64,000 nt of DNA from contig CM060733.1 in the NCBI GenBank assembly GCA_030704615.1, forward strand, positions 33,234,001 through 33,298,000, written 5' to 3'. Both the position numbers and the translations under genes were made by a program. This document shows, in pieces, positions 12,096 to 21,966 of this stretch (the first letter of the stretch is position 1; each line of letters starts with the position of its first letter). The DNA is from Takakia lepidozioides (Eukaryota; Streptophyta; Takakiopsida; Takakiales; Takakiaceae). The notes beneath the pieces were generated by a model, which saw nothing but the letters and a program-made list of their open reading frames with translations, was not told where the DNA came from and ran no database searches.

Positions 12096-12648
12096 CCCTC
12101 TGCTAGAGACGACGGGAGGGGAAGCAAGAAGAGAAACTTTTACAATCTAACCACCCACATGAGCATTTAAAAGAAACATTCGTTGTCACATCTCTCTTAC
12201 ACTTCACTGGTGCACTTGTCGACGAATTCGAAGGTTAAAGCCAGAGAATTCTGCTGCAATCAAAAGTTCGCGACTACTGTACTTTCGGTTCCTCAACAGA
12301 ACCCAAGTCTTATTAGTAAAGACTACCTACAAGTCTTGTCTCTTTCTTCTCTCTAGATGCAATGGAGTTCTCACTTTCACCACGAGCACAGTTATGTCAT
12401 ACACCTATATAGGTAGAGTGAAAGTGACTTAAGCGTTCTAGGGTTTCCAAATCCAAAGGTATTAATTTTACTTGCTTGTTTCCAGGAGTCAAGGCCTGTG
12501 ATTCTACAGCTCCTTTTCAACTGCATCTGGTATATAGTCGGTCTGTAGGTATTCAGGGACGTGCGTACTTTCTTGAAACTGTGGTCGCTCTTTGCGACAT
12601 AATCTGTACTTGCTAAGATTCCTGGTTCAGAGACTCGCCCAGTCGGCA
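12096..12648. promoter_or_regulatory. Shared upstream region of the PPR and ZNHIT3-like genes
   Basis: The proposed start codons of the PPR gene (12095, minus) and the ZNHIT3-like gene (12649, plus) are 553 bp apart and point away from each other. The space must hold both 5' untranslated regions and either a bidirectional or two back-to-back promoters. No clear TATA box was picked out. Confidence 0.5.
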
Positions 12649-12969
12649 ATGGGGCGTCAATGCGAGGTGTGCAAAGATGCTGAATCCAAATACAAATGCC
12701 CTTGTTGCCTTGCACCCTAGTAAGTGTCTTTTCACCTATGTCACGTTGTAGTCTAATGCAGATCTTCCCTCGCCTTGCATGGGTGATATTCGCATTAAAA
12801 TAGAAAAGGTTATGTTCACGTGCTCCTGATTGGCAGTATGTGGTGCCTACAGCCTTGCCCGATTCCTGATGGTAGTAGTACAATGTAATCACCTCTTGCG
12901 CGAATTGTCTCTCTACAGATCTCTTCAATTTCGTCACTCCCCCACCCCTTTCCACTGGACTATATAAGC

Positions 12970-13011
<42 letters not shown>

Positions 13012-16000
13012 CCAAAGACCTCTCTCTCCAACTGTAATTGGGATGCACATATTCAAAAAGTCGTTCAATCTGGCAAGCGCAAAGCGCTGGGTCTGACTAA
13101 ATTTTTCCAGTGCAGAGGGATCAACTCTGAAGTAAAAACAACCATGCTTTGCCGCGTTGTTAGGCCTGCCGTGCAGTATGGGTTGATAACTCCAACCAGG
13201 CTAAGTCTCTAGAATCCATTCAAGTTGGGGTGCTTAAGGAGTGCATGTCAGCATGCTCCAAAACAGCCACCGTGGGTACTCGGGGTGAGTTTGGCATCCC
13301 TTCCTTAAGCTCCCGACGAGATGAATTCAAGGTCAGATGGTGGGTCAGCTGCAACATATGTCTAATATCAGATATTCTTGAAAGCAGGATCGCCCTGTCA
13401 AACAGGCCAAGTCCTGGTGGAAGAGAGTAGAAGAGATTCTCAAGGATCTGAATCTAAGCCCGCAAAGTCTTGAACATGCTGGATAAATCTGACTTAGAGG
13501 CTGTAGTGTCCAAAGCCATGTCTGTTGCCAGGAAATTGTCTGATGAAAATGTAGTAGGCAGAAAACTTCCCTGAACTTGTTTCCAGTCTGTGAGATGGGA
13601 TCATGGATGACCTCAAGGGTTTACCCACCCTCGGCACTAGACAGAAATTTAGACTCAGGGTGGGAAGCCTACCGGCATCAGCCCCTGACGAAGGTAGTTT
13701 CTGTCCCTTTGTGTTCCGCTCAAACTGAGCACAGGGTCAATGGCCACAAGGCTACGGCAAACAACGCCTTATGGGTGCATTCTCTCCCAAAGACCCTATC
13801 ACTGTGGTTCTAGAGTTCGTTATGTGTGATCGACCTAGATAGAAGCTTCCTTTTCTGGACTGCGACACTAGACAAGCCCTTACTGAACAGGCCATCCCTT
13901 ACCTCATTAGTCCAAGTGGTTATAATCCTTCTACCTCAGGAGGGATATAGTGCTTAAGATCTCCAGGAGCAGCCTTGCTACGGGACTCCACTTGGTTTCC
14001 ACACCAACAAACTTCTTGTGCTACTGTAAATAGCATTTAATTAAATTCCTCAACCCTTGAACGTTGTGCTGCTGTCATGTTGCACTGGTCAGTGACAATC
14101 AATGATTGCATATATAGTTAGTGCTTGATCCTTCACAGCCAGGTCATTCATTAGCCTCTGTTAATATGCCAACACTTCGGCTCTGCGACTTCAGACCAGT
14201 TTTATGCCATATTTCTGGGTCTTGCAATCACTGAGTATAAACAGCTTGGTATTCAGATTCCTGGAATCACAATAGCTCCAGCCCCACAGTCGGAAGTGTT
14301 AACTCCACCAACCAGGTGGATTAAAAATGTGACCTTCGACACAAGCACATGTATCGAGCCAGACTTCGTGCACAGTGTCCATAGCCCTAACACTGTCGCC
14401 TCTTGACCTTGACTAGGGATCATGCTTCTAGTTGTAGGTCTATGTTAATCTTCATTGGATGGTCAATTCTCTGCATATGTGCATAGGTGGTACCTCAATC
14501 CAGCTATATAACTGGTGTGTTTTGCGGTTGCAGTTGTTCGGTGGCATGCTACCGGCATCACAAAGGTGTGCCCCCCCGACCCATTTTTTATTTCATTATT
14601 TGTCATCAAGTAGAGGGTTGATTCTCATGAAGTGTATTTGGTATTTGTCTCATGTATACCATGTATGGGGGCATGTGCAGAGACACCATGCTCAAAGCCA
14701 GAGTCTCCAATGCCTTCAAATGGTAATTGCTCCTCTAAAGCAGTATTCCTAGGAAAATGTTTTGAAAACTTTTTGATTTGATAGGCTTTTGGAATTGGTT
14801 GAGTTACAGGTAGAGAAGTTTTATTACTTGATCATAATGGTTATGCTTCAAGCATAGTCATGATGCTCTATAAGAAGGAATATTCTTGTCCATCAATTGT
14901 GCTAGAACATAAACTGCAATCATGGAGTCTCCTCGAATTAATGTAAATGTCCACACTGAAGTGTGTTTGAGAGATCACAGTGCAGTTTTGCCAAAGACAT
15001 TCTCACATAATAATGCAATTAGTCCAGTTCTGTCAAATGTTGGCACGGTTTGTGGATACCTTCTGACCACTTCCTTGAACTTATTATCTGGTAGTCTGGT
15101 GCAATGGGTCCTTGGTGGTCTATAGATCATCATGTTTCATTTAACAGGCTTTTAATCCGCTGGGCATGTAAGAGCAATGTCAACCCAATCAAGATTATAC
15201 AGTTACATGCTACATGTTTGCTTGCACTCTGCAGAGGAATTAGGACAGCCACCACGTGCATTTGAAGAGGACAGTGAGGAGTCTGGATTGAGGTTGCGCC
15301 GATCCCAGCTAGAGGCAATTGGTGCTACCTCTCTCCTTGTATTGAGCCTCTGCCACTTGATTGATTTTAGAAAACCACGATTGGTGGATGAGTTTTTCTT
15401 GAAGCAGTGTGTATTGTGATGGTTTTCCGTGTTAAAATGTATACGCTCTTTCATAGATGTACCGAAGTTAGATTGGTTGAAGGATATGGTTGGTAGTATC
15501 TCATGCCATGGAGTTGACTGTTATGAAATATAACGTATCTGTGGAGATTGCTTGCCAAGAAGCTGGAAAAGCACCAAAAGAAATTCCCACTAGTTGACAG
15601 TCAGGTTCTACTATGGTCTTATGTAAAGATGTTGCTCACTATTGAAAGAACATTATCATCTCCTTTGATCATTGACATATTGAGAATTACAGGCTTCACA
15701 TGTGTAAGGAGCTGCATCCTAGTACATTCCTAGTGACAGTCAAGGAGGGTATATGTGGGTAAAGATACTGGTGATGGGGTGCAGTGGCATCAGATGAAAT
15801 ACGGCGTATGCTAAGAGATCAGGAGCTTCAGAAACTCATCATGAAAATTGATTCTGCTACAAATGCAGAGCAGGTACTCTCTCCATATCTCTCTGTCTCT
15901 CTGGATCATGAATGTCATCTCAATCTGGTTCCTCAAGTCGCTGGCACCATTTTGCAGGAGCTTGACAAGGCTATGGAAGGACCAGCTTTTCAGGAATTCA

Positions 16001-16734
16001 CAGACAAGGTATCCTGCCCTTGTTCAAACCGAGTTAGTGTCAAGACCGTTTAGAGGCCATCAGCAAATCTGTAGGTCAATTGGGCTGTCGTTCGAATTGT
16101 AGATTACCAAAATCAAGAAATTTGTTGTTTGCAAAGGAGCTCTCTTGTATTGTTTCTGTTGCATGTATGGTGAGAGCATTTGCAACTAGTCCTCGTTGGC
16201 TATTGATTGTGCTGTTAATTTGCATTCACAGTATTGACTGGAAGCAACAGTACAATAGAAATGTGACGGAGATGAGATGCACACGGAAAGTGATAGAAAC
16301 ATGACTTGCAAGTTAAACTTTCCTGTTGTCAGGTTTGCCAATGCTTATCCTGTGTGTGCAGATTCTGGGGATTGTCAACCCAGAGGATAATTTTCTTCTC
16401 TCTCAATCTTGAATTACATCGCGTGCATCCTTTGATACGGCCTCAATGTGTACACATTTGGAGAGCAAAATGTCAAAGCAGATTTTTGTGTACGTAGCCA
16501 GGTGTGTGGATTTATTTTGTTTATGTGTGGATATGTGATCCATACTGTTGTGAGTCGCAATAATGGCAACCAGCAATGGGTTACAAGTTAGCTCTCTTTC
16601 ATGTTTCACCTTTTCAGTCTTAGGAGATCAGACATGAGATTTTTTGTGACAGTTGTGTTTTTGCCTTGGTTGTGCAGGTGAGGCTAAGGACAAGGCCCCT
16701 TCCAAGTGGACCTGCATCCCACACCTACATGTGA
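12649..16734 (+). CDS. ZNHIT3: HIT-type zinc finger protein, ZNHIT3-like
   Basis: Proposed exons: 12649-12719, 14534-14565, 14681-14722, 15235-15321, 15785-15873, 15958-16008 and 16678-16734; all borders are GT-AG and phases agree, giving 142 residues (the family is about 150). The HIT zinc finger is built from three exons: CEVCKDAESKYKCPCC, then YCSVACYRHHK, then a further Cys in ETPCSKP. The C-terminal helical part has SDEIRRMLRDQELQKLI and ELDKAMEGPAFQEFTDK, typical of ZNHIT3. In other eukaryotes this protein acts with NUFIP in box C/D snoRNP assembly in the nucleus. Intron 1 (1.8 kb) carries a (TC)n tract and a LINE fragment. The last exon is the least certain: its 18 codons do not resemble the usual end. 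Confidence 0.8.
12970..13009. repeat. (TC)n microsatellite
   Basis: About 20 TC units in intron 1 of the ZNHIT3-like gene, preceded by ctatataagc. The LINE fragment begins right after it. Confidence 0.9.
13022..13815 (+). mobile_element. LINE fragment in intron 1 of the ZNHIT3-like gene
   Basis: It starts at CNWDAHIQKVVQSGKRKALG next to the (TC)n tract and continues through the RT thumb (MLCRVVRPAVQYG) to a 3' part with CSAQTEHRVNGHKATANNA, similar to the Cys/His end of plant LINE proteins. Frameshifts and a small deletion after QYG break the frame. It is close to the minus-strand copy at 4804-5172 and to the short copy at 2527-2715. Both longer copies start at the same base beside a CT/GA tract. 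Confidence 0.65.
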
Positions 16735-17733
16735 TAGCATGAGCCCCCTTTTTGCCATTCAATTGGATATTGCGCAGTAAAGGAGATCCAAATTCATCCT
16801 TACCAAGTTCCTTTTATAGCTCAATACTGGAACCCTTGACCTTGGGCAGAGGCTAATCTTTGTTGAGAAGCTCACCAGCTTGGTGGTGTGTAGGGCTGTT
16901 GATGAAGACAACTTGCAGTTCATTCAATTCACAAGTGAACACTATGTTTTTGTCTGAGTATTTCTATGTGGGGTCGAGAGAACTGTTTCCCTGCTAAGAC
17001 TACTTATCTGTGTTCTACAAAACAATTATGGTAGAGGTTGCAGATTGAGATTGGAAATCCCTGAGTATGCTTATCAGGCACCTTGCAGCGAACAACACCG
17101 TGCAGTGTGTTCACTTATTATGTGGTTGACATTCTCTCTCAAAATCTCAAAATCCCTGTTCACATGTATAATGACACCCGGTTTGAAGTGCTGGAATGGT
17201 TAGATAGATGTGAGAGAGAAAAAACTATAAACATAGGACGAGGACAAACACTGGCACCTATTGGCACAGCCCAGAAGCGCCGCCTGCCAGTGTCTCCAAG
17301 CCTTCCACCTTCCAGTGTCTCCAAGGTTGATGTACCCCCAACAAGCCTTCCAGAGATAAATGCCAGGAAGGTTGGCCTGGAACCTTTGAGGTTTGCTTCC
17401 TATTTTTCTTCACCCTTGAATATGAGACCACCTGAAACATGTAGTTGGGAGTACCAAATTACATGCAGCAAGCACAAGTTGGGAGCCGCCCTATAGCCGA
17501 TTCTACCTGGTCCTTGTGCTGGACCTTGGCATTTGCTTGAAAAGAATTGGTGCAGTGAATGCTTGCCCCAGGAACATACCATGCTGTCTTCGTGTGATCA
17601 AACTATGTTGCAACAAGGCCTGCTAGGGAGATTCTCTTCAAAAAGATTATCCGCCATGAGCACACACCATAGTGAATCTGCAGGCGAGCGAGCCTCAAAG
17701 AAGGTGAGGACAACTTATCATGACACCCACGCT
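16735..17733. other. Intergenic, no gene recognised
   Basis: This lies between the proposed stop of the ZNHIT3-like gene and the stop of the PyrP2-like gene, which converge here. A 137-codon frame at 17083-17496 has Pro/Ser-rich composition and no known motif, and I do not consider it a gene. The two 3' untranslated regions are expected in this stretch. Confidence 0.5.
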
Positions 17734-18840
17734 CTAGAACTGGGTATCCTTCACGAGTTTCCTCTTCACAGGAATCTTCTCTTCCGCCTGCTTTTGCAGG
17801 TCCATGAATTCTGCTCCCTTGTTAGCAAACAACCTTCGGAGATTCATCACCGACAGATCTCTGAAGCTGCTCACAGCCAGATCTGCCTGTGTGAGCTCAT
17901 AAGCTGGGTGAGATCCAATGAGAGCAACTGCTTTCATTGTGCAATTGTGCGCTGCAGCAATACCCTGGGGGTCATCTTCAAAAACTACACACTTGGAAGG
18001 GGGGCGATCGAGCTTCACAGCAGCAGAGAGATACCTGTGTGCAATTGAGTCCATGCCATCCTCCTCTGTTACAAATGCTCTAAAGTACTTACAGAGGCCC
18101 ATTCTCTGTAGAACTGCAAGGAGACTGATACGATCCATGGAAGAGGCTATCGCACATGGAACCCCAGCTGTGAAGAGAGCCTCTAACCATGCTCTCAAGC
18201 CTTCCATCGGAGCTTGCACAGTGGCTAATTCCTCAAAATAAAGAGTTACTAGTCTATTCGTCAAGCGAGTTAGTTCACTTTCAGAGACAAGATCTCCCCA
18301 GTCTAAAATCTGTGCAAGAACGCGATCAATACTCATACACAGCATCTGTCTTCGTTTTTTGGAGCTCAAAGGCAGGGTTTTTCCTTCTTCTGCAGCGAGG
18401 CGATTCCACGCCACCATCCGAAGGGCATGAGTGTTGAGCAAGACGTTGTCCCAAGAATAAATCAAACCAAAAGCTTCGTCAGGCTTCATGGCATACCGGA
18501 TTCGTTGCAGTCCTCGTTCGCGCATTCGGTCATTCAAGAAGTCCACATCAACATGAAGGGGTCCTGTTGGTCTGAAGGTTGCAAATCCCTCGCCGTGCTC
18601 TGCACCTATGACTTCTTCAGTAAACAAATTAGCCCCTTTCCTTGCCAGATATCTGCCGCCATCCGCGTCGTTGTTTGAAGCGAACCCTGGTCCTTTACTA
18701 CCAGCCGCCATCACTACCCTCCTCCCTCGCCATGGCTGCTTCTGCAATCTTACAAAAGACACATCTGGTCTGGAACTAGTCAATTCCAAGGCTAAAATTG
18801 AAAACGGGGGAGAAGATGTAGGATGCCCAGCCACATGCAT
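17734..18840 (-). CDS. PYRP2: HAD-family phosphatase, PyrP2-like, plastid
   Basis: Single-exon gene of 368 residues from the first ATG (18840); the frame is open further upstream but without ATG. It matches the plant chloroplast 5-amino-6-(5-phosphoribitylamino)uracil phosphatase family, a step in riboflavin synthesis. HAD motifs: FGLIYSWDN near residue 130, where the plant proteins also have SWD in place of DxD; CAIASSMDR near 233 (motif II Ser); SAAVKLDRPPSKC near 276 (motif III Lys); and FEDDPQG near 288 (motif IV). The tail NLRRLFANKG is typical of this plant group. The first 55 or so residues are rich in Ser, Arg and Pro and suit a transit peptide. Other HAD phosphatases are possible but the plant-specific phrases favour this one. 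Confidence 0.85.
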   Translation of the reverse strand: MHVAGHPTSSPPFSILALELTSSRPDVSFVRLQKQPWRGRRVVMAAGSKGPGFASNNDADGGRYLARKGANLFTEEVIGAEHGEGFATFRPTGPLHVDVDFLNDRMRERGLQRIRYAMKPDEAFGLIYSWDNVLLNTHALRMVAWNRLAAEEGKTLPLSSKKRRQMLCMSIDRVLAQILDWGDLVSESELTRLTNRLVTLYFEELATVQAPMEGLRAWLEALFTAGVPCAIASSMDRISLLAVLQRMGLCKYFRAFVTEEDGMDSIAHRYLSAAVKLDRPPSKCVVFEDDPQGIAAAHNCTMKAVALIGSHPAYELTQADLAVSSFRDLSVMNLRRLFANKGAEFMDLQKQAEEKIPVKRKLVKDTQF

Positions 18841-19044
18841 CTTGTTTCCTTCAAAGAGAGACAAATACACCCCAACCAACTTTCAAGCAACCTCGTATCT
18901 CCTCCCGTAAAATTCTTTCCCTTGCGTAATCTTGTGTCTGTTCACTCTTGACTACCCAACAACTTGAGGTTCACTTCTACTATACTTTCTCTCTCTCGCC
19001 CACTGTCTCAGTCCACGAAGTCCTCAATTTCTGGTCTTCATTTC

Positions 19045-19083
<39 letters not shown>

Positions 19084-20673
19084 GTGCACATCTCATGAGA
19101 CGTTGTCTCATGAATACATCTCTCTCTCCCTCTCTCTATCTCTACTGTCTGGCTTATTATAATCCGCCCTTCACATCCATACTGCTACCCTTCCTGCCAG
19201 AATCGAGACTGGAAACAAAACATCCAGTCTTGAGGATATTTGAAAAACCCAAAAAAGTATGGAACCAATTTCCCCGCATCGCTCGCTCCCCCACCTGTGT
19301 GTCTCTCTTGCACAACAAAAAAGAAGAAGAGACAACAGAAACGAAGAAGAAGAGGGCGGGCGGGCGGTGCCAGCTCTGTAGGCAACGTGAGGGGCCTTCT
19401 CACCTATCAACCAATGGATAGGAGGTACTGCTGCTTTTTATATTTTTGGAGACTGGGGAAAATAGTAAAGATAAAAGTGACTGCTGCCAGCTGCCCTTAG
19501 TACCAAAGGGCCCTTTGCAACGGACCCATTTGACTATCCTTTTATCCAGCAGTGTGTCAAGGGCTGCCAACAGGAGTGAAACAGTGCTTCATAGTGAACA
19601 TGTTGTGAATGTGCCACAGATCGAACAAGAGAGCCATGTGTTACAGCTCTGTCTGCTATGAAGTCAATTGAAGGAAACGATGGGTAACATCATATGGAAC
19701 AAAGCTGCTGCGGAGAAAGCAAGGAATCATTTCAGTACAGATAGGCTCAAAGACAGGTTTCCCTTCTGTGGGCCCGGGACTAGACCCTGAGGTATTTACT
19801 CATTTGAAAGCACAGACGGGAAAGCAAAGAATGAAAGACCCGGTGCCTCATTTATGATTAAACTCCAGAGTTGAGAGTGAGAGAGAGAAGAGAGGTAATG
19901 TAAAACACCAGGTTGAATTAGAAATACAAAACAGGTAATAGCCTTGGGGCAGAAAGAGATCTGGTGTGACTGACTGATCTCATTGAAGCCATAATTCTGT
20001 AAGACAACTGTATTCTCATTTCGGCACTAGAAAGGGGGAGAGGGAGGGGTCCTCTAAATAACAATTAAACAAGAAACTGACACAGAGAGAGATGCTGAGG
20101 CATTGCAGCCATAGTTCTGTGACACATCTGAATTTTGATTTTAGCGCTAGAAGAGAGAAAGGTCATGTCATTCACAAACAAGAACCACAAAAGCAGCAAG
20201 CAGAGGAGAAAAAGAACTGTGGCTCTGAGGCAGAAGGAGCTCCTTCTGCATTACAAAGATGAAGTTTTTGACTGCTAAGTACACTAGCAAGATTGGGAGA
20301 GATACAATGGCACGGTATGAACAGGCACAATAATCCTAATAGAGTTAACGTACTCTCTCTGTGGGCTCTCTGTGCGAGTTACTAAATAGCCCATCGAGAT
20401 AGAAATGTGGTCGTGTGAATAAATATGCATACCCTTCAGTGCTGGATCCTTTACTAGTGCATGAGTCGGGTTTCCCTGTTCCAGCTCTACCTGCAACTGA
20501 ATTGCAGCAGACTCCAACCTGATCGATTATGTTGGATGATGCACAAAGGATGAGGCTTGCAACTCATTTGGAAACACACCATTTGGCCAGTTCAGCTTCT
20601 ATTTTTTTCTTTTAGCTGGAAATTGTGCGTGTTCTAACGGAGATTTTGGTGTCTCTAGCTACCTATCATCTAT
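18841..20673. other. Upstream region of the PyrP2-like gene and intergenic DNA
   Basis: It contains a (CT)n tract at about 19048-19080 and a G/A-rich stretch. A diverged duplicate of about 100 bp appears at 19951-20050 and 20085-20170 (shared phrases around gccatarttctgt and gcrctaga). I see no coding exon. Confidence 0.5.
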
Positions 20674-21573
20674 CTACCTCCGCTGCCTCTTTGTTACGCG
20701 TTGAAGCTCGCTCTCCCTGTCACCCCGGGATCGCTTCCCTGTGCTCTCTGCTCTCTGTCGCTGACGTCTCCTCCATGTTTTTCCATGAAATGGTATGAAA
20801 TTTTCAAATCGCGGCCTCTTCAGCATTCTGTTCTGAAGATATGTCTGTGCATTTAATAAAAATTCCGGTGACTCGCTCTCCTCTCGCAGCCTCTTCCATG
20901 CATCAGAGATGCAAACTTGCAAATCAGCCGTCCCCTTATCATCCGGCTGTTTCTCCCTCACGAACCGCTTCCACGTTCTCTTCAGAACTTGGCCCTCTCC
21001 CCCTGCGATCTCCTCCTTCCTATTTTTTACTATCCGCGTCCTCTTCTCCAGTTGACCCTGCGACTCTTCGTCGTCCTCGCTCGCTTTCCTCTTCTTAGTT
21101 TTTTTATTTCGAGCGTCTGCCCTTCTCCTCCATAACTTCCCCACATTCCGTTCCAGGACCCTCATCTCAAACTCAAACTGTGACCTCTTCTCATCATTGT
21201 CCTCTGCATCTGTCTCATCCTCCCCAGCTTCACCCACCTCCAGCTTCCTTGCCCCATTCGATTCTCCCTCCTCCCATAGCCTCTCTTGCCTATCCTCAAA
21301 ACCCTCTTCATCTCTGAAACCCTCGACCTTTTTCCACCTCTTCTCGTCACTTTCCAGACCCTCCCCCTCTCCCAGTTGCCGCTTCCTGCTCAACGATTGC
21401 AACTCTTGCTTTCTCCCAATCTCTTGCTTCTTACTGGCACCCAGACCCTCATCCGTTCCATATATTTCACTCCATCGTCTCTTACATGAAGATCTGCGAA
21501 CCGCCTGCCTCTTTGCCATCCTGCCGGCCCCATCCTCTGTCTCCCCTTCTGCCAACTCTCTCTTCCGCGACAT
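20674..21573 (-). CDS. Hypothetical Lys/Arg/Glu-rich protein
   Basis: Open frame of 299 codons from the first ATG (21573); an in-frame stop lies just upstream. The protein is highly charged, with repeated phrases such as SRKRELAEGE and SRKRQLGEGE and many KR and KKR clusters (KKTKKRK, KRSRG, TKRQRR at the very end) that look like nuclear localisation signals. A less charged patch near the end (DLQVCISDAWKRL, EFLLNAQTYLQNRML, RFENFIPFHGKTW) may be a small folded part. I know no family. It lies head to head with prohibitin, with 393 bp between start codons. The long frame could arise by chance from a C/T-rich plus strand, but the conserved-looking repeats argue for a gene. Confidence 0.45.
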   Translation of the reverse strand: MSRKRELAEGETEDGAGRMAKRQAVRRSSCKRRWSEIYGTDEGLGASKKQEIGRKQELQSLSRKRQLGEGEGLESDEKRWKKVEGFRDEEGFEDRQERLWEEGESNGARKLEVGEAGEDETDAEDNDEKRSQFEFEMRVLERNVGKLWRRRADARNKKTKKRKASEDDEESQGQLEKRTRIVKNRKEEIAGGEGQVLKRTWKRFVREKQPDDKGTADLQVCISDAWKRLREESESPEFLLNAQTYLQNRMLKRPRFENFIPFHGKTWRRRQRQRAESTGKRSRGDRESELQRVTKRQRR

Positions 21574-21812
21574 CCCCCCCACATCTGTAATCTGTACCTT
21601 CAAAAACACCCTCAAGCTTCCTCAAACCTCCGCTACAACACTCTATCTCCCTCCATATCTCATTTCCATATCCTCCATTGCGTTGCTCTCTCGCCTTCCC
21701 TCTCACACAAACAGCTCTGCACTCTTCATGCTTGCTTCTTCCTCTATCATTCGTCCAACGTCCGTCTATCGTGCGTCCGTCGTCGTACGTCTATCGTTCG
21801 TCTAATATTCGG

Positions 21813-21828
21813 AAACCCTAACCCTAAA
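21813..21828. promoter_or_regulatory. Telo-box between the Lys/Arg-rich gene and prohibitin
   Basis: aaaccctaaccctaaa, a double telo-box, lies 139 bp upstream of the prohibitin ATG. Telo-boxes are known plant promoter elements common in genes for translation and mitochondrial proteins. A (TC)n tract follows at 21871-21896, probably in the 5' untranslated region. Confidence 0.6.
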
Positions 21829-21966
21829 CGTCCATCGCCATCGTCTTCCGTGTTTGCCTCCACTGTCTCTTCTCTCTCTCTCTCTCTCTCTCTCTCGCAG
21901 AGAAGGAACTGCGCAGGCAGGAGTGTGTGTGAGAAACGGAACGAGTCCACAGTCTATCGTAGAGCA

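Noticed and set aside
12958-12968. TATA box (ctatataag) as promoter of a gene at 13 kb
   Set aside because: It lies in intron 1 of the ZNHIT3-like gene and is followed only by a microsatellite and a dead LINE piece.
17083-17496. 137-codon plus-strand frame as a gene
   Set aside because: No domain, no splice context, Pro/Ser-biased composition and no similarity I could recall.
21197-21805. Plus-strand Ser/Pro/Leu-rich frame of 202 codons
   Set aside because: It is the reverse of the Lys/Arg/Glu-rich minus frame. One of the two is a shadow; low-complexity Ser/Pro with no start context made this the weaker choice.
21813-21828. Interstitial telomere
   Set aside because: Only two units and located in a promoter, so a telo-box is the better reading.
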